Source: Manihot esculenta
Taxonomy: Eukaryota > Streptophyta > Magnoliopsida > Malpighiales > Euphorbiaceae
DNA length: 64,000 nt
Direction: 5' to 3'
Assembly (NCBI RefSeq): GCF_001659605.2
Contig: NC_035164.2
Span: 12,312,965-12,376,964, forward strand
The stretch's first letter is position 1, and each line of letters begins with the position of its first letter. The notes beneath the pieces are model-generated. The model ran no database searches. It was not told the origin of the DNA and was given only the letters and a program-made list of their open reading frames with translations. Positions 11,324 through 21,878 of this stretch are shown here, one piece after another. Position numbers and translations under genes: made by a program.

Positions 11324-12121
11324 TGATACGGATCCAATAGGACAAATTTCTAACAATGGTGTGGAGCAAACTTATATCATTCCAATGGATCCAAGAGTAG
11401 TTCAAAATCATATTCATATAATCCATATATATTTCGGGCGTACTTTAACTCATATGGGACAGATTTGGTGCAACACTTGCAATCATAGGCTGAGGGAGTC
11501 TAATCAAACCTATGGGCTAAAACTACATAAAGGAAAGCCTAAAGTAAAGATCAAGCAAGGCTTTTGTGAAGATTCAACTTTGTTATGATGGGCTTGCTAG
11601 TTTTATTATTTAAACACTTGTTTTATTTTAGTTTTGTTTGGGCTTGTATTCTGGCCATATTTTATCTTTTAAGTTTTAGAGTGTTGGGCCATGTTGTGGG
11701 CTTATATTTTAATACTTATGTGTTATTTTAGTGTGTGATTGGGCTTGAGTCTTATGTGTTTAAGTCAGGCCCAAGAAGAGTGTCTTAGGGTTTTATTTGT
11801 TTTTCTCCTTACTATATAAGGATAAGAAACAATTGTAAGAGGCAGCTTTTAATCAAAATTTCAGAATTCTTCTCATGCCTTTGGCGTGTATTGCTTTGAG
11901 TGAGAGTGAGGATTTGCTTTCATCAATTGCACCAGGAATCTTGGCTTACTTATCAACTATTTGTTGTGGCGTTTGTCAGATTCTCATCTAAATCCTTCGA
12001 TCATTGGTGTTTCAGCTTCTCTAAGTTTGGGGTGCCATAGGAGGTGGGTTTATCAAATCTTTGGATTCCGTATCTACTTGTGCGTGTGGGTTTGAGGCTT
12101 ATGCCATAGGGTTCCGCGTCA
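11324..12121 (+). repeat. Y1 5' LTR (798 bp)
   Basis: It begins TGATACGGATCC and ends GGTTCCGCGTCA. A TATA box (TATATAAG) lies at 11813-11820. A second Y LTR is at 14378-15175 and a third, inverted, in W (22753-23550). The last 250 bp are clearly related to the Z LTR, including the identical end GGTTCCGCGTCA. A 75-codon open frame (from about 11361) recurs in all three copies. Confidence 0.95.
11813..11820 (+). promoter_or_regulatory. TATA box of Y LTR
   Basis: TATATAAG within CTTACTATATAAGG; repeated at 14867-14874. Confidence 0.6.
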
Positions 12122-12123
12122 GT

Positions 12124-12135
12124 TGGTATCAGAGC
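12124..12135 (+). other. Y1 primer-binding site (tRNA-iMet)
   Basis: TGGTATCAGAGC stands two bases after the 5' LTR and is complementary to the 3' end of plant initiator tRNA-Met. The same 12-mer serves Z, X, T2, T3 and C. Confidence 0.9.
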
Positions 12136-13058
12136 CAAAGTGAGGTAAATTCTTATTTATCTCAGGATCTAGAGTTATTTTTTTGAGTTTTCATTTTCTT
12201 TCTTGTTGTTTTCGGTGAAAGCTTGTGTGTTCATGGCTGCACCTTTTTTATTATTAATCATAAAAAAAAATCGAAATCCAAAAAAAAAAAATCGCCTTTT
12301 CCTTATTTACCTTGATCTGGCCGAAATTGTGATTTGCTTCCTTTTTCATATATATTGCCTTACCTATCTCAATTAATTGCAGTAATTTTTGGAAATCAAT
12401 TTGAATTTTGAATTTTAAATTTGGTCAAATCCAGATTAGGAGATAAAAGAAATTCTGCCTATTTCCTAAAGTGCACATTTAGGGCAATTGCATCTAAATT
12501 GATTTGATGTGAAATCCTTCTTTTAATACCAGAATTTTCGTCCATGTTTCTGATCTGAGAGAAATTTACATTTTTCTTTTCTGATTCTATTTGTGGGGTT
12601 TTGATACTTTCCTTTTTGGGTAGATTTAAGTAGATCCATATTTAATTTGCGTTGAAGTGAATTAAATGCAATATTTTTTGTCCAGGTTCGTTTTTATTTG
12701 ATTTCTAAGTTTCTTTTTTTTTTGTTTAAGCTTGCTTTTGCTTCCTTGACATTGCTGGAGTATTGTTTGCTTGTGTCTATACTCCAGGTGATATTTTTCA
12801 AGTAGCACAGAACCTAGTTCATGTGTTACTTTCCAAATTGTCAGTGTCTTCTTTCTAGTTTTTGCGCGCTTCCTTCTTTCTTTAGGTTTTCTTCTTTGTT
12901 TCATTAAACGCACCTTGTGGTTGGTTGGTTGACCTTAGTTTCTGAAGTGCAATTGAAGAATCAGCAAAAGAATGGTAAGAGTGCAAACACTTGAGTACTT
13001 TCTTTTTTTTAACACAATATTTGCTAGTTCTTTTTGTTCTTTGTTGATTTAAGGTAGG
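12136..13058 (+). other. Y1 untranslated leader
   Basis: About 920 bp without a credible gene, A/T-rich with homopolymer runs (12262-12290, 12712-12724). Near its end TTCTGAAGTGCA (12940-12951), followed by a GAAGAATC-GCAA block and GTAAGAG, is shared with the Z leader (16452-16500). The 12-mer also occurs in the X leader. This is a candidate packaging or dimerisation signal. Confidence 0.6.
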
Positions 13059-14399
13059 ATGAGTAAAGACAAGATTGTGGTGGATCGTATTGATGGAAGT
13101 GAATCGAATATGGGTAACGATTATAAGTTCTTTAAGAAGTCAGTCAGTGGTGAGTTACAAAGGCTCAATAAGACTCTTGAGAGGTTAACTGAAACTATGG
13201 AGAGTTTGAATGTCTCACAAGCTTCCACTTCTACAAGAATACCTCAAAGAACTCATAATTGCAATAATGACTGTGATGATTCGGATGTGTTTGTTAATAA
13301 TGTGTTGCTTGCTGCACATTGTGAGATGCTTGTTGCTAGGCGTGCTCTGAATATGCAGGTTAAGGAAGAAAGCCTGAAACAACGGGAAAACATATTTCAC
13401 ACTAGGTGTTTGGTTAATGGAAAAGTGTGTACTGTCATTATTGATGGAGGTAGTTGTGCAAATGTGGCTAGTGTGTATATGGTGGAGAAATTGGGCTTGG
13501 CTTCTATTAAACACCCTAAGCCATACAGATTGCAATGGTTGAACGACTGTGGTGAGGTCAGAGTTACACGCCAGGTGGTTATACCATTTTCTATTGGTAG
13601 GTATAAGGATGAGATCTTGTGCGATGTGGTACCTATGCAGGCAAGCCATATATTGTTGGGTAGGCCGTGGCAAAATGATAGAAAGGTGCAACATGATGGG
13701 CTCAATAACAAGTACTCCTTCACTCATGAAGGACAGAAGCTTATACTCGCTCCTTTATCACCTCAAGAGGTATATGCCGATCACATAAAAATGCTGGAGA
13801 GGGAGAGGGAGGCTTTGGCCTTGGCTACAAGGGAGAGTGAGAGCTTGAGTTCTGTGGAAAAAATGAGAGAAAAGAGTGAGTTTGAGGGTAACGAGGCTGG
13901 AAAAGAATCAAGACTAGTTCAAGGAGGGAAGATGGAGAAAGAAAAGGAGAAAGAAGAGGCTAAAGTTCCAATGTCAACTTCCATAGAGATTGAAATTGAA
14001 GAGGAAGTTGTAACGCATGCCTCTAATGTAGTGGTTCTTGAAAATTCCATTAATGAGCTTATAGAAGAGGTTGTGAATGATGGTGGACATGGGGAGCACA
14101 TGATTGATGAGGTGGAGGAGGTGAATAAGACTGTTTTGGAAGTTATAGAGGAGAATGGGTCATATCCACATGATCTTTCTATGACTAATATTTTTATGTC
14201 TAGTTCATTTGTTCTTGATGTGCAGGTTGTTGATGAAAACATCCATGATGAAAGTTTTATACTATTTCCACCTATTCAAAAGGAGGTCTTTGAAGATACA
14301 TGGGTGCCTAAAGCTTTCCTTCTTGACATAAATATCAACAAGATTCGAGGACGAATCTTTTCTAAAGAAAGAGGGAATGATACGGATCCAATAGGATAA
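13059..14399 (+). CDS. Y protease-like acidic protein, no capsid or polymerase
   Basis: An ATG at 13059 opens 446 uninterrupted codons. The N-terminus (residues 20-55) is predicted coiled coil. Residues 80-250 align by eye with the region between zinc knuckle and protease end of the Z and X polyproteins: [36 protein letters not shown]. The capsid and zinc knuckle present in Z are absent. The expected protease motif DSG is DGG (VIIDGGSC), so catalysis is doubtful; the W copy also has DGG. The rest is rich in Glu and Lys, and the end (RGRIFSKERGND) resembles the post-integrase tail of Z before running four codons into the 3' LTR. RT and integrase are missing altogether. Function unknown: it could be a trans-acting partner or decoy for Z particles, or simply a persisting open frame. 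Confidence 0.8.
   Translation: MSKDKIVVDRIDGSESNMGNDYKFFKKSVSGELQRLNKTLERLTETMESLNVSQASTSTRIPQRTHNCNNDCDDSDVFVNNVLLAAHCEMLVARRALNMQVKEESLKQRENIFHTRCLVNGKVCTVIIDGGSCANVASVYMVEKLGLASIKHPKPYRLQWLNDCGEVRVTRQVVIPFSIGRYKDEILCDVVPMQASHILLGRPWQNDRKVQHDGLNNKYSFTHEGQKLILAPLSPQEVYADHIKMLEREREALALATRESESLSSVEKMREKSEFEGNEAGKESRLVQGGKMEKEKEKEEAKVPMSTSIEIEIEEEVVTHASNVVVLENSINELIEEVVNDGGHGEHMIDEVEEVNKTVLEVIEENGSYPHDLSMTNIFMSSSFVLDVQVVDENIHDESFILFPPIQKEVFEDTWVPKAFLLDININKIRGRIFSKERGNDTDPIG
14364..14377 (+). other. Y1 polypurine tract
   Basis: AAAGAAAGAGGGAA stands immediately before the 3' LTR; Z has the related AAAGAAGGGGAGAA at 23737-23750. Confidence 0.8.
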
Positions 14400-15175
14400 A
14401 TTTCTAACAATGGTGTGGAGCAAACTTATATCATTCCAATGGATCCAAGAGTAGTTCAAAATCATATTCATATAATCCATATATATTTCGGGCGTACTTT
14501 AACTCATATGGGACAGATTTGGTGCAACACTTGCAATCATAGGCTGAGGGAGTCTAATCAAACCTATGGGCTAAAACTACATAAAGGAAAGCCTAAAGTA
14601 AAGATCAAGCAAGGCTTTTGTGAAGATTCAACTTTGTTATGATGGGCTTGCTAGTTTTATTATTTAAACACTTGTTTTATTTTAGTTTTGTTTGGGCTTG
14701 TATTCTGGCCATATTTTATCTTTTAAGTTTTAGAGTGTTGGGCCATGTTGTGGGCTTATATTTTAATACTTATGTGTTATTTTAGTGTGTGATTGGGCTT
14801 GAGTCTTATGTGTTTAAGTCAGGCCCAAGAAGAGTGTCTTAGGGTTTTATTTGTTTTTCTCCTTACTATATAAGGATAAGAAACAATTGTAAGAGGCAGC
14901 TTTTAATCAAAATTTCAGAATTCTTCTCATGCCTTTGGCGTGTATTGCTTTGAGTGAGAGTGAGGATTTGCTTTCATCAATTGCACCAGGAATCTTGGCT
15001 TACTTATCAACTATTTGTTGTGGCGTTTGTCAGATTCTCATCTAAATCCTTCGATCATTGGTGTTTCAGCTTCTCTAAGTTTGGGGTGCCATAGGAGGTG
15101 GGTTTATCAAATCTTTGGATTCCGTATCTACTTGTGCGTGTGGGTTTGAGGCTTATGCCATAGGGTTCCGCGTCA
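14378..15175 (+). repeat. Y1 3' LTR (798 bp)
   Basis: Same length as the 5' LTR. It ends CGCGTCA at 15175 and is followed at once by GGTTTTTAAAG, which is position 24189 onward of the Z LTR. Confidence 0.95.
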
Positions 15176-15617
15176 GGTTTTTAAAGACTTGGCAGTTATT
15201 TTTGTTATTTTAGCTTGTTTCCCTGTTGGGATAGGATTTCTGACTTAGTATTTGTTTTCCTTTTCCAACTAGGTTTAGGTTTTTGCCTTACACTATAAAT
15301 AAGGCCTTAAATTCTTATATCAGACACTTTTTTTTGTTTTTTTTGACAAATTTAATTCAGATTTGCTTTATGCAAATTTCGGCCTTCTTTGAGAGAGTGA
15401 GAGTTTGCTTCTTTCATTGATTGCATCACGAATCAGACCAACTTATCAATTTCGATTGTGGCGTTCTTCTGATCCGTTCTACAAAAATCCTTCCGTTATT
15501 AGTGTTCTAGCTTCGCTAAGCTTAGGGTGCTATAGAGGGTGGTTTATCCACGTTCTTGGAATCTATATCAGAGGTGCGACGGGGTTTGAGGACTAAGTGC
15601 CATAGGGTTCCGCGTCA
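15176..15617 (+). repeat. Z 5' LTR, 3' half only (442 bp)
   Basis: Corresponds to 24189-24629. It keeps the TATA box (TATAAAT, 15294-15300) and the end CGCGTCA, but lacks the LTR start TGATGTGAACC. The missing part is replaced by Y1. Confidence 0.93.
15294..15300 (+). promoter_or_regulatory. TATA box of Z LTR
   Basis: TATAAAT; the same box is at 24307-24313 in the 3' LTR. Because it lies right of the truncation, the core promoter of Z is retained. Confidence 0.6.
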
Positions 15618-15619
15618 TT

Positions 15620-15631
15620 TGGTATCAGAGC
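15620..15631 (+). other. Z primer-binding site (tRNA-iMet)
   Basis: TGGTATCAGAGC, two bases after the LTR. Confidence 0.9.
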
Positions 15632-16558
15632 CAACAACAGGTAAATCTTTATCTATCTGTCTTTCTAGGGCTGTGTTATATTTTCATTTTTTTGGTATCT
15701 TAGTTTCGAATTTCGTTAGGGTTCATTATCTTCAATTTGTTTCTGTTCAATTCGATTCCAATTGTTAGGTCCTGGATTGTCCATCCAAAATCATTGTGTT
15801 GCTTGCTATTTTGTTATTTGGCAATTCGGTTTCTTTTAGCAGCCATTATTTCCCTTCGAACTGAATCTGTTAGTGAATTTTTTTTTTTTGATACACACTC
15901 AAGAATTTCGTGTGGTGTTGTTTGAGACCCAAGCAAGGGGATAGTGAAAAAAAAAAAAAAAAAAAAATTGCTCCAACAAAAAAAAAAAATTTCTTTTTAG
16001 TCTTGCTATTTAAGTATTAAGGATCAGTTCTAGGTGGGTTACAATTAAGTGAAAATTTTGCTTCAGATTTTTTTTCCACCATTGAGGGGCTGCTGTTCTT
16101 TTATTTCAAATTGCATAGTATAGTAGCATTCTTGGGGTGTCTTCAAACCAGCGTTTGGGGTAGAAGATTTAGGTCCATAAATCAGCTTACCAAGAGCGAG
16201 TTGGTTTTGATACATTCTGACCAGAATTGTCTATTTTATTGCCCTCTTGTTTCTATTTTGTTTTTGAGCTAGCGTTGAAATTCCATTACATTGCTGAGTA
16301 TCATTTGTTTGTTTCGATACTTAGTTTTCAATCGTGTAGTGCAAACGTTCTTGTGCTGCCTCCGGATACTTGTCAAGTTGTCTTCTAGGTGTCTAGGGAT
16401 TAGGATCCTACCTTTTTGAACGTACTTGGCAGATTGGTGAGTGAACCTTGGTTCTGAAGTGCAATCGAAGAATCGGCAATAGTGAGGTAAGAGCGAAACA
16501 CTTGTGAATTCTTTCTTTCAGTTACTAATTGTTTCTTGTGAGTTTCTCTGTTGTGGTC
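15632..16558 (+). other. Z untranslated leader
   Basis: About 930 bp with no credible gene. It contains poly-A stretches at about 15947-15967 and 15980-15990. TTCTGAAGTGCA at 16452-16463, with the following GAAGAATCGGCAA and GGTAAGAG, matches the Y leader. Confidence 0.65.
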
Positions 16559-19500
16559 ATGACTAGTGGGAATGGTAAAGATGTTGCTTCAAATTCTAGC
16601 AATTTTGAGACATATATGCAGCAAAGTAATGAGAAGATGGAAGAGATGGCAAGAATGATGGCCACCCTACAAGAGAACATGAATCTAATGATGAGGGAGA
16701 GGGTACAACAGCCCGCACCTCCAGTGAGATTACCACAACGAATCTTACCAAGGGGAGGTGAAGAGGAGGTCATTAGGAGAGCAGCAAGAGGAGGTCGAGG
16801 TGATCAGGAAGAGGTGGCTGAAAACTACCAAATTGTGACTGACAATGACCTTAGTTCCATCAAGATGAAGGTACCCGAATTTAAAGGGAATAACAATGCG
16901 GAAGAATACATTGAATGGGAGCGAAAGGTGGAACAAATTTTTGAGTGTCATAATTACTCAGAAGAAAAGAAGTCCCATATCGCAGCCGTGGAATTTAGGG
17001 GATATGCTACATTCTGGTGGGATCAACTCAAGTCTAGTAGAAGAGGAAAAGGATTGCGACCCGTGCCGGAGTGGGAGGCCTTGAAAGACTTAATGAGAAC
17101 AAGGTTTGTTCCTTCTCATTACTATAGGGATTTGTATAATAGGTTGGCAAGACTGGTCCAAGGTGGTAAGAGTGTTGAAGAATACCACAAGGAGATGGAG
17201 ATGACCATGGCCAGGGCTGACATTGAGGAGGATGAACAAAGGCTAATGTCCAGATTTCTGGGAGGTCTAAATTCCAACATTGCAAGTGAGCTGGAAATGT
17301 ATGATTACAATTCCATGGAAGAGTTAGTTGAGAAGGCCATGAAGATTGAAAGGAAAATCAAGAACAAGAGCTCCACCAAATATGGGAAGTTCCAGAATGT
17401 GGGAGGAAGTAGTTCAACCTTTAAGGGGTCTTCAAATGATTTGCCCTCAAAAGGTGGAGATTTCAAGAATTCCTTCCAAAGGAGCAATCCTCCACCTACA
17501 AGTGGAAAAGGGATGAATGGAGGTTCAAATAAGCAGCAGTCAGGTATTCCTAATACTACTCCTAGTAGAAATATTAAGTGTTTCAAATGTTTAGGAAATG
17601 GGCATATTGCATCTCAATGTCCAAATAGGAGAGTTATGATTGCTACTGATGATGGGGGTTTAGTTTCTGATTCTGACCATAGTGATGGTGATAATAATGA
17701 TATGAATGATATGCATGATGATGTTGATGAGTGTGAAGAAGAAGTTGAGAATGCGTTGGTTGCTGAACGTGGTGATATGTTAGTTGCTAGGCGTGCTTTG
17801 AATATGCAAGTGAAAGAAGAAGGTCTAGAGCAACGAGATAACATATTTTATACTAGATGTTTAGTTGAGGGTAAAGTTTGTATGCTCATCATTGACAGTG
17901 GTAGTTGCACCAATGCTGCAAGTGAGACAATGGTGGAGAAGCTGAAATTGACTTGTTTAAAACATCCACATCCATATAGACTACAATGGTTTAATGATAG
18001 TGGAGAGGTGAAGGTTACTAAACAAGTGAAGATACCATTCTCTATAGGCTGGTATAAAGATGGAGTGTTGTGTGATGTAGTTCCTATGCAAGCTGGCCAT
18101 ATGTTGTTAGGAAGACCATGGCAATTTGATAGGAAGGCGCAGCATGATGGGTATTCAAATAGGTACACATTTACCTATGAAGGAAAGCTGGCTACTCTTG
18201 TACCATTATCACCGTTGGAGGTGTATGAAGATCATCGGAAGATGCATGAAAAAGCAAAGCAAGATTCGACCAAAAGGGGTGCTACTTTAAAAATTAAGGG
18301 AAGTGCGAGAGAACATGATAAGGAGAGTGAATGTGAGAAGAAATTGGGAAAGGAGGCCAGAAAAGAAAATAATCAAATAAATGGCCCATTGGTGAGAGAA
18401 AACCAAGGAAAGGTGAAACAAACTTTTTATGCGAAACCAAGAGAGCTTAAATTTGCAATATCTAACGAGCAGCCGTTATTGCTCATTAGATATAAAGAAA
18501 CTTTGTTTACTAATGTTGATGTTTCACTTGACCATTTGCCTTCTAGTTTTGTGTCTATGTTGCAGGATTTTCAAGATGTGTTTCCAGAGGAGCTGCCTAG
18601 TGGTTTACCGCCATTAAGGGGAGTTGAACACCAAATCGACTTCATACCTGGTTCGACGATTCCAAATAGACCAGCATATCGAAGTAACCCAATGGAGACC
18701 AAGGAGATGCAACGACAAGTGGAGGAGCTGTTGGAGAAAGGCTTGATTAGAGAGAGCTTAAGCCCTTGTGCCGTTCCTGTTTTGCTGGTACCAAAGAAAG
18801 ATGGCACGTGGAGGATGTGTGTCGATTGTAGGGCTGTAAATAAGATCACGGTGAAGTATCGACATCCCATTCCACGACTTGACGACATGTTGGACGAGTT
18901 ACATGGTGCAAGGTATTTTACTAAAATTGATCTTATGAGTGGATATCATCAAATTCGTATGAAACCTGGGGATGAGTGGAAAACAGCTTTTAAAACAAAA
19001 TATGGCCTATATGAGTGGTTAGTAATGCCTTTTGGGTTGTCTAATGCACCGAGTACATTTATGAGATTAATAAACCATGTTTTGAGAGCTTATTTGGGCA
19101 GATTTGTTGTTGTTTATTTTGATGACATTCTGATCTATAGTAAGACATTAGATGAGCATTTAGAGCATGTTAGGATAGTGTTGGAAGCTTTGAGAACAGA
19201 AAACTTATATGCCAAGCTTAAGAAATGCACATTTTGCATGGATAGGCTTGTTTTTCTTGGCTTTGTTGTGAGTGCACAGGGATTAGAAGTTGATGAAGAG
19301 AAAGTGAAAGCTATAAAGGAATGGCCTGTTCCTAAGAACGTGACTGAAGTGAGGAGCTTCCATGGGCTAGCAAGTTTCTATAGAAGATTCGTGAAGGATT
19401 TTTCTACCATTGCAGCACCACTCACTAGCATTATCAAAAAGGAGGTTGGATTTCAGTGGGGAGAAGAGCAGCAAAAGGCGTTTGAGAATTTGAAAGGGAA

Positions 19501-20976
19501 GTTGACATCTGCACCTGTCTTAGCTTTGCCTAATTTTGATTCAATTTTTGAGATTGAATGTGATGCTTCTGGTGTAGGTATTGGGGCTGTGCTGATGCAA
19601 GAGAAGAAGCCAATAGCATATTTTAGTGAAAAACTCAATGGTGCACAACTGAGTTATTCTACATATGACAAGGAGTTACATGCTTTGGTGAGGGCGTTGG
19701 ACGTGTGGGAGCATTACTTGCTGCCAAAGGAGTTCGTGATTTATACTGACCATGAATCCCTCAAGCATTTGAAGGGCCAAGGTAAGTTGAACAAACGGCA
19801 TGGTAAGTGGATCGAACGAATTGAGAGATTTCCATATGTGATTAAGTACAAGCAAGGTAAAGATAACGTTGTTGCTGATGCGTTGTCTAGGAGATATACA
19901 TTACTTTCTGTTTTGAGTTCTAAGTTGCTTGGATTTGAGTATATTAAGAACTTGTATGTTGGTGATGTTGATTTTGGCAATGTTTATGTTGCATGTGAAC
20001 AAGGAGCTTTTAATTCATTTTATAGGCATGAGGGATATTTATTTAAGGGAAATAAATTATGTGTGCCCAGATGTTCCATGCGTGAATTGCTTGTTTTGGA
20101 ATCTCATTGTGGTGGTTTAATGGGGCATTTTGGTGTGTCTAAGACTTATGATATTCTGCTTGAGCATTTTTATTGGCCATCTATGCGTAAGGATGTTGGG
20201 AAGTTATGTTCTGCTTGTATTGCATGTAGACAGGCGAAATCTAAGTCTATGCCTCATGGTCTTTATATGCCATTGCCTGTACCTAGTTCTCCTTGGATTG
20301 ATATTAGCATGGATTTTGTGCTTGGTTTGCCTAGAACTAAGAGAGGTAGAGATAGTATTTTTGTGGTGGTTGATAGGTTTAGTAAGATGGCACATTTCAT
20401 TGCATGTCATAAAGCTGATGATGCGAAAGTTGTTGCTGATTTGTTCTTTCGCAATGTTGTGCGCTTACATGGAGTGCCTCGGACTATTGTTTCTGATAGG
20501 GATACAAAGTTCTTGTCCCATTTTTGGCGTGTTTTGTGGAGTAGACTAGGAACTAAGCTTTTATTCTCTACTACTTGTCATCCACAAACAGATGGGCAAA
20601 CTGAAGTTGTGAATCGTACTCTTGGTACGTTATTGCGATCTATAGTGGGTAAGAATTTGGCTACTTGGGAAGATTGTTTACCTTTTATTGAATTTGCTTA
20701 TAATCGTTCTATTCATTCTTCTACAGGTTATTCGCCATTTGAGCTAGTTTATGGCTTTAATCCACTAACTGTTCTTGATCTTTTGCCATTACCTTCTAAT
20801 GAACTTGTAAGTTTAGATGGAGAGAAGAAAGCTGACTTGGTGAAAGCTTTGCATGAGAAAGCACGAGCTAACATGGAGAAAAAGAACAAGACGTATGCTG
20901 ATATTGCGAATAGGGGTCGCAAGAAGATGGTGTTTGCTCCTGGAGAGTGGGTTTGGGTGCATTTTCGCAAGGAGAG
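16559..20976 (+). CDS. Z gag-pol polyprotein, main part
   Basis: An ATG at 16559 (MTSGNGKDV) starts one long frame with no stop or frameshift up to the W insertion. In order: coiled-coil N-terminus; gag capsid ([13 protein letters not shown], residues ~120-240); CCHC zinc knuckle [14 protein letters not shown] (~340); acidic spacer; aspartic protease IIDSGSC (~444); RT with YFDD (~855); RNase [11 protein letters not shown] (~1000) and TDHESLKHL; integrase zinc domain [12 protein letters not shown] (~1183) and the D (SMDFVLGLP), D (SDRDTKF), E (QTDGQTE) core. All catalytic residues I can check are present. W enters at 20977, inside an arginine codon; the gene resumes at 23556 in frame. Before W entered, this was a full-length, apparently functional gene. 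Confidence 0.93.
20972..20976. repeat. Target duplication GAGAG (left of W)
   Basis: GAGAG at 20972-20976 and 23551-23555 flanks W. Removal of W and one copy gives FRKE-RFPNQ in frame, matching the RKERFPTQ sequence of X. Confidence 0.92.
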
Positions 20977-21367
20977 TGACGCGGACCCTATGGCACTTAG
21001 TCCTCAAACCCCGTCGCACCTCTGATATAGATTCCAAGAACGTGGATAAACCACCCTCTATAGCACCCTAAGCTTAGCGAAGCTAGAACACTAATAACGG
21101 AAGGATTTTTGTAGAACGGATCAGAAGAACGCCACAATCGAAATTGATAAGTTGGTCTGATTCGTGATGCAATCAATGAAAGAAGCAAACTCTCACTCTC
21201 TCAAAGAAGGCCGAAATTTGCATAAAGCAAATCTGAATTAAATTTGTCAAAAAAACAAAAAAAGTGTCTGATATAAGAATTTAAGGCCTTATTTATAGTG
21301 TAAGGCAAAAACCTAAACCTAGTTGGAAAAGGAAAACAAATACTAAGTCAGAAATCCTATCCCAACA
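20977..21367 (-). repeat. Z-type LTR segment forming the W 3' end
   Basis: The inverse of Z LTR positions from TGTTGGGATAGG to the CGCGTCA terminus. It includes the TATA box and downstream part but not the upstream LTR half. Confidence 0.9.
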
Positions 21368-21878
21368 ATATATGGCTTGCCTGCATAGGTACCACATCGC
21401 ACAAGATCTCATCCTTATACCTACCAATAGAAAATGGTATAACCACCTGGCGTGTAACTCTGACCTCACCACAGTCGTTCAACCATTGCAATCTGTATGG
21501 CTTAGGGTGTTTAATAGAAGCCAAGCCCAATTTCTCCACCATATACACACTAGCCACATTTGCACAACTACCTCCATCAATAATGACAGTACACACTTTT
21601 CCATTAACCAAACACCTAGTGTGAAATATGTTTTCCCGTTGTTTCAGGCTTTCTTCCTTAACCTGCATATTCAGAGCACGCCTAGCAACAAGCATCTCAC
21701 AATATGCAGCAAGCAACACATTATTAACAGACACATCCGAATCATCATAGTCATTATTGCAATTATGAGTTCTTTGAGGTATTCTTGTAGAAGTGGACGC
21801 TGGTGAGATATTCTGATCTTTACTCATCCTACCTTGAATCAACAAAGAACAAAGAGAACTAGCAAATATTGTGTTAGA
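21361..21878 (-). pseudogene. W copy of the Y gene, 3'-truncated
   Basis: Minus-strand frame starting near MSKDQNIS and continuing [42 protein letters not shown] to HILLG, nearly identical to Y1 residues 55-205. About 45 codons of the coiled-coil N-terminus are missing compared with Y1. The frame is cut at the Y/Z switch. It shows independently that the DGG protease motif is a Y-family trait. Confidence 0.82.

Larger units (their letters stand above)
11324..15175 (+). mobile_element. Y1: non-autonomous LTR element
   Basis: Two 798-bp LTRs (11324-12121, 14378-15175), in which I see only one difference by eye (C/T near 11343/14397), flank a 2256-bp interior. The interior holds a tRNA-iMet primer site, a leader, one 446-codon gene and a polypurine tract. 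There is no capsid, RT, RNase H or integrase. The left end abuts X at the AACCT duplication, but the right end is fused directly to the inside of a Z LTR and lacks its own matching duplication. See findings. Confidence 0.92.

Noticed and set aside
12124..12135. tRNA-like match (TGGTATCAGAGC) considered as a tRNA gene fragment.
   Set aside because: It is only the 12-base complement of the initiator tRNA 3' end, placed at the LTR border as a primer site; no cloverleaf.
13215..13727. Long open frame antisense to the Y gene.
   Set aside because: Shadow of the + strand gene: the sense frame has homology to Z and X, the antisense frame has none.
16490..16530. Possible short intron in the Z leader (GGTAAGAG … TTTCTTTCAG).
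   Set aside because: About 40 bases is too short for a plant intron and the Y equivalent lacks the acceptor.
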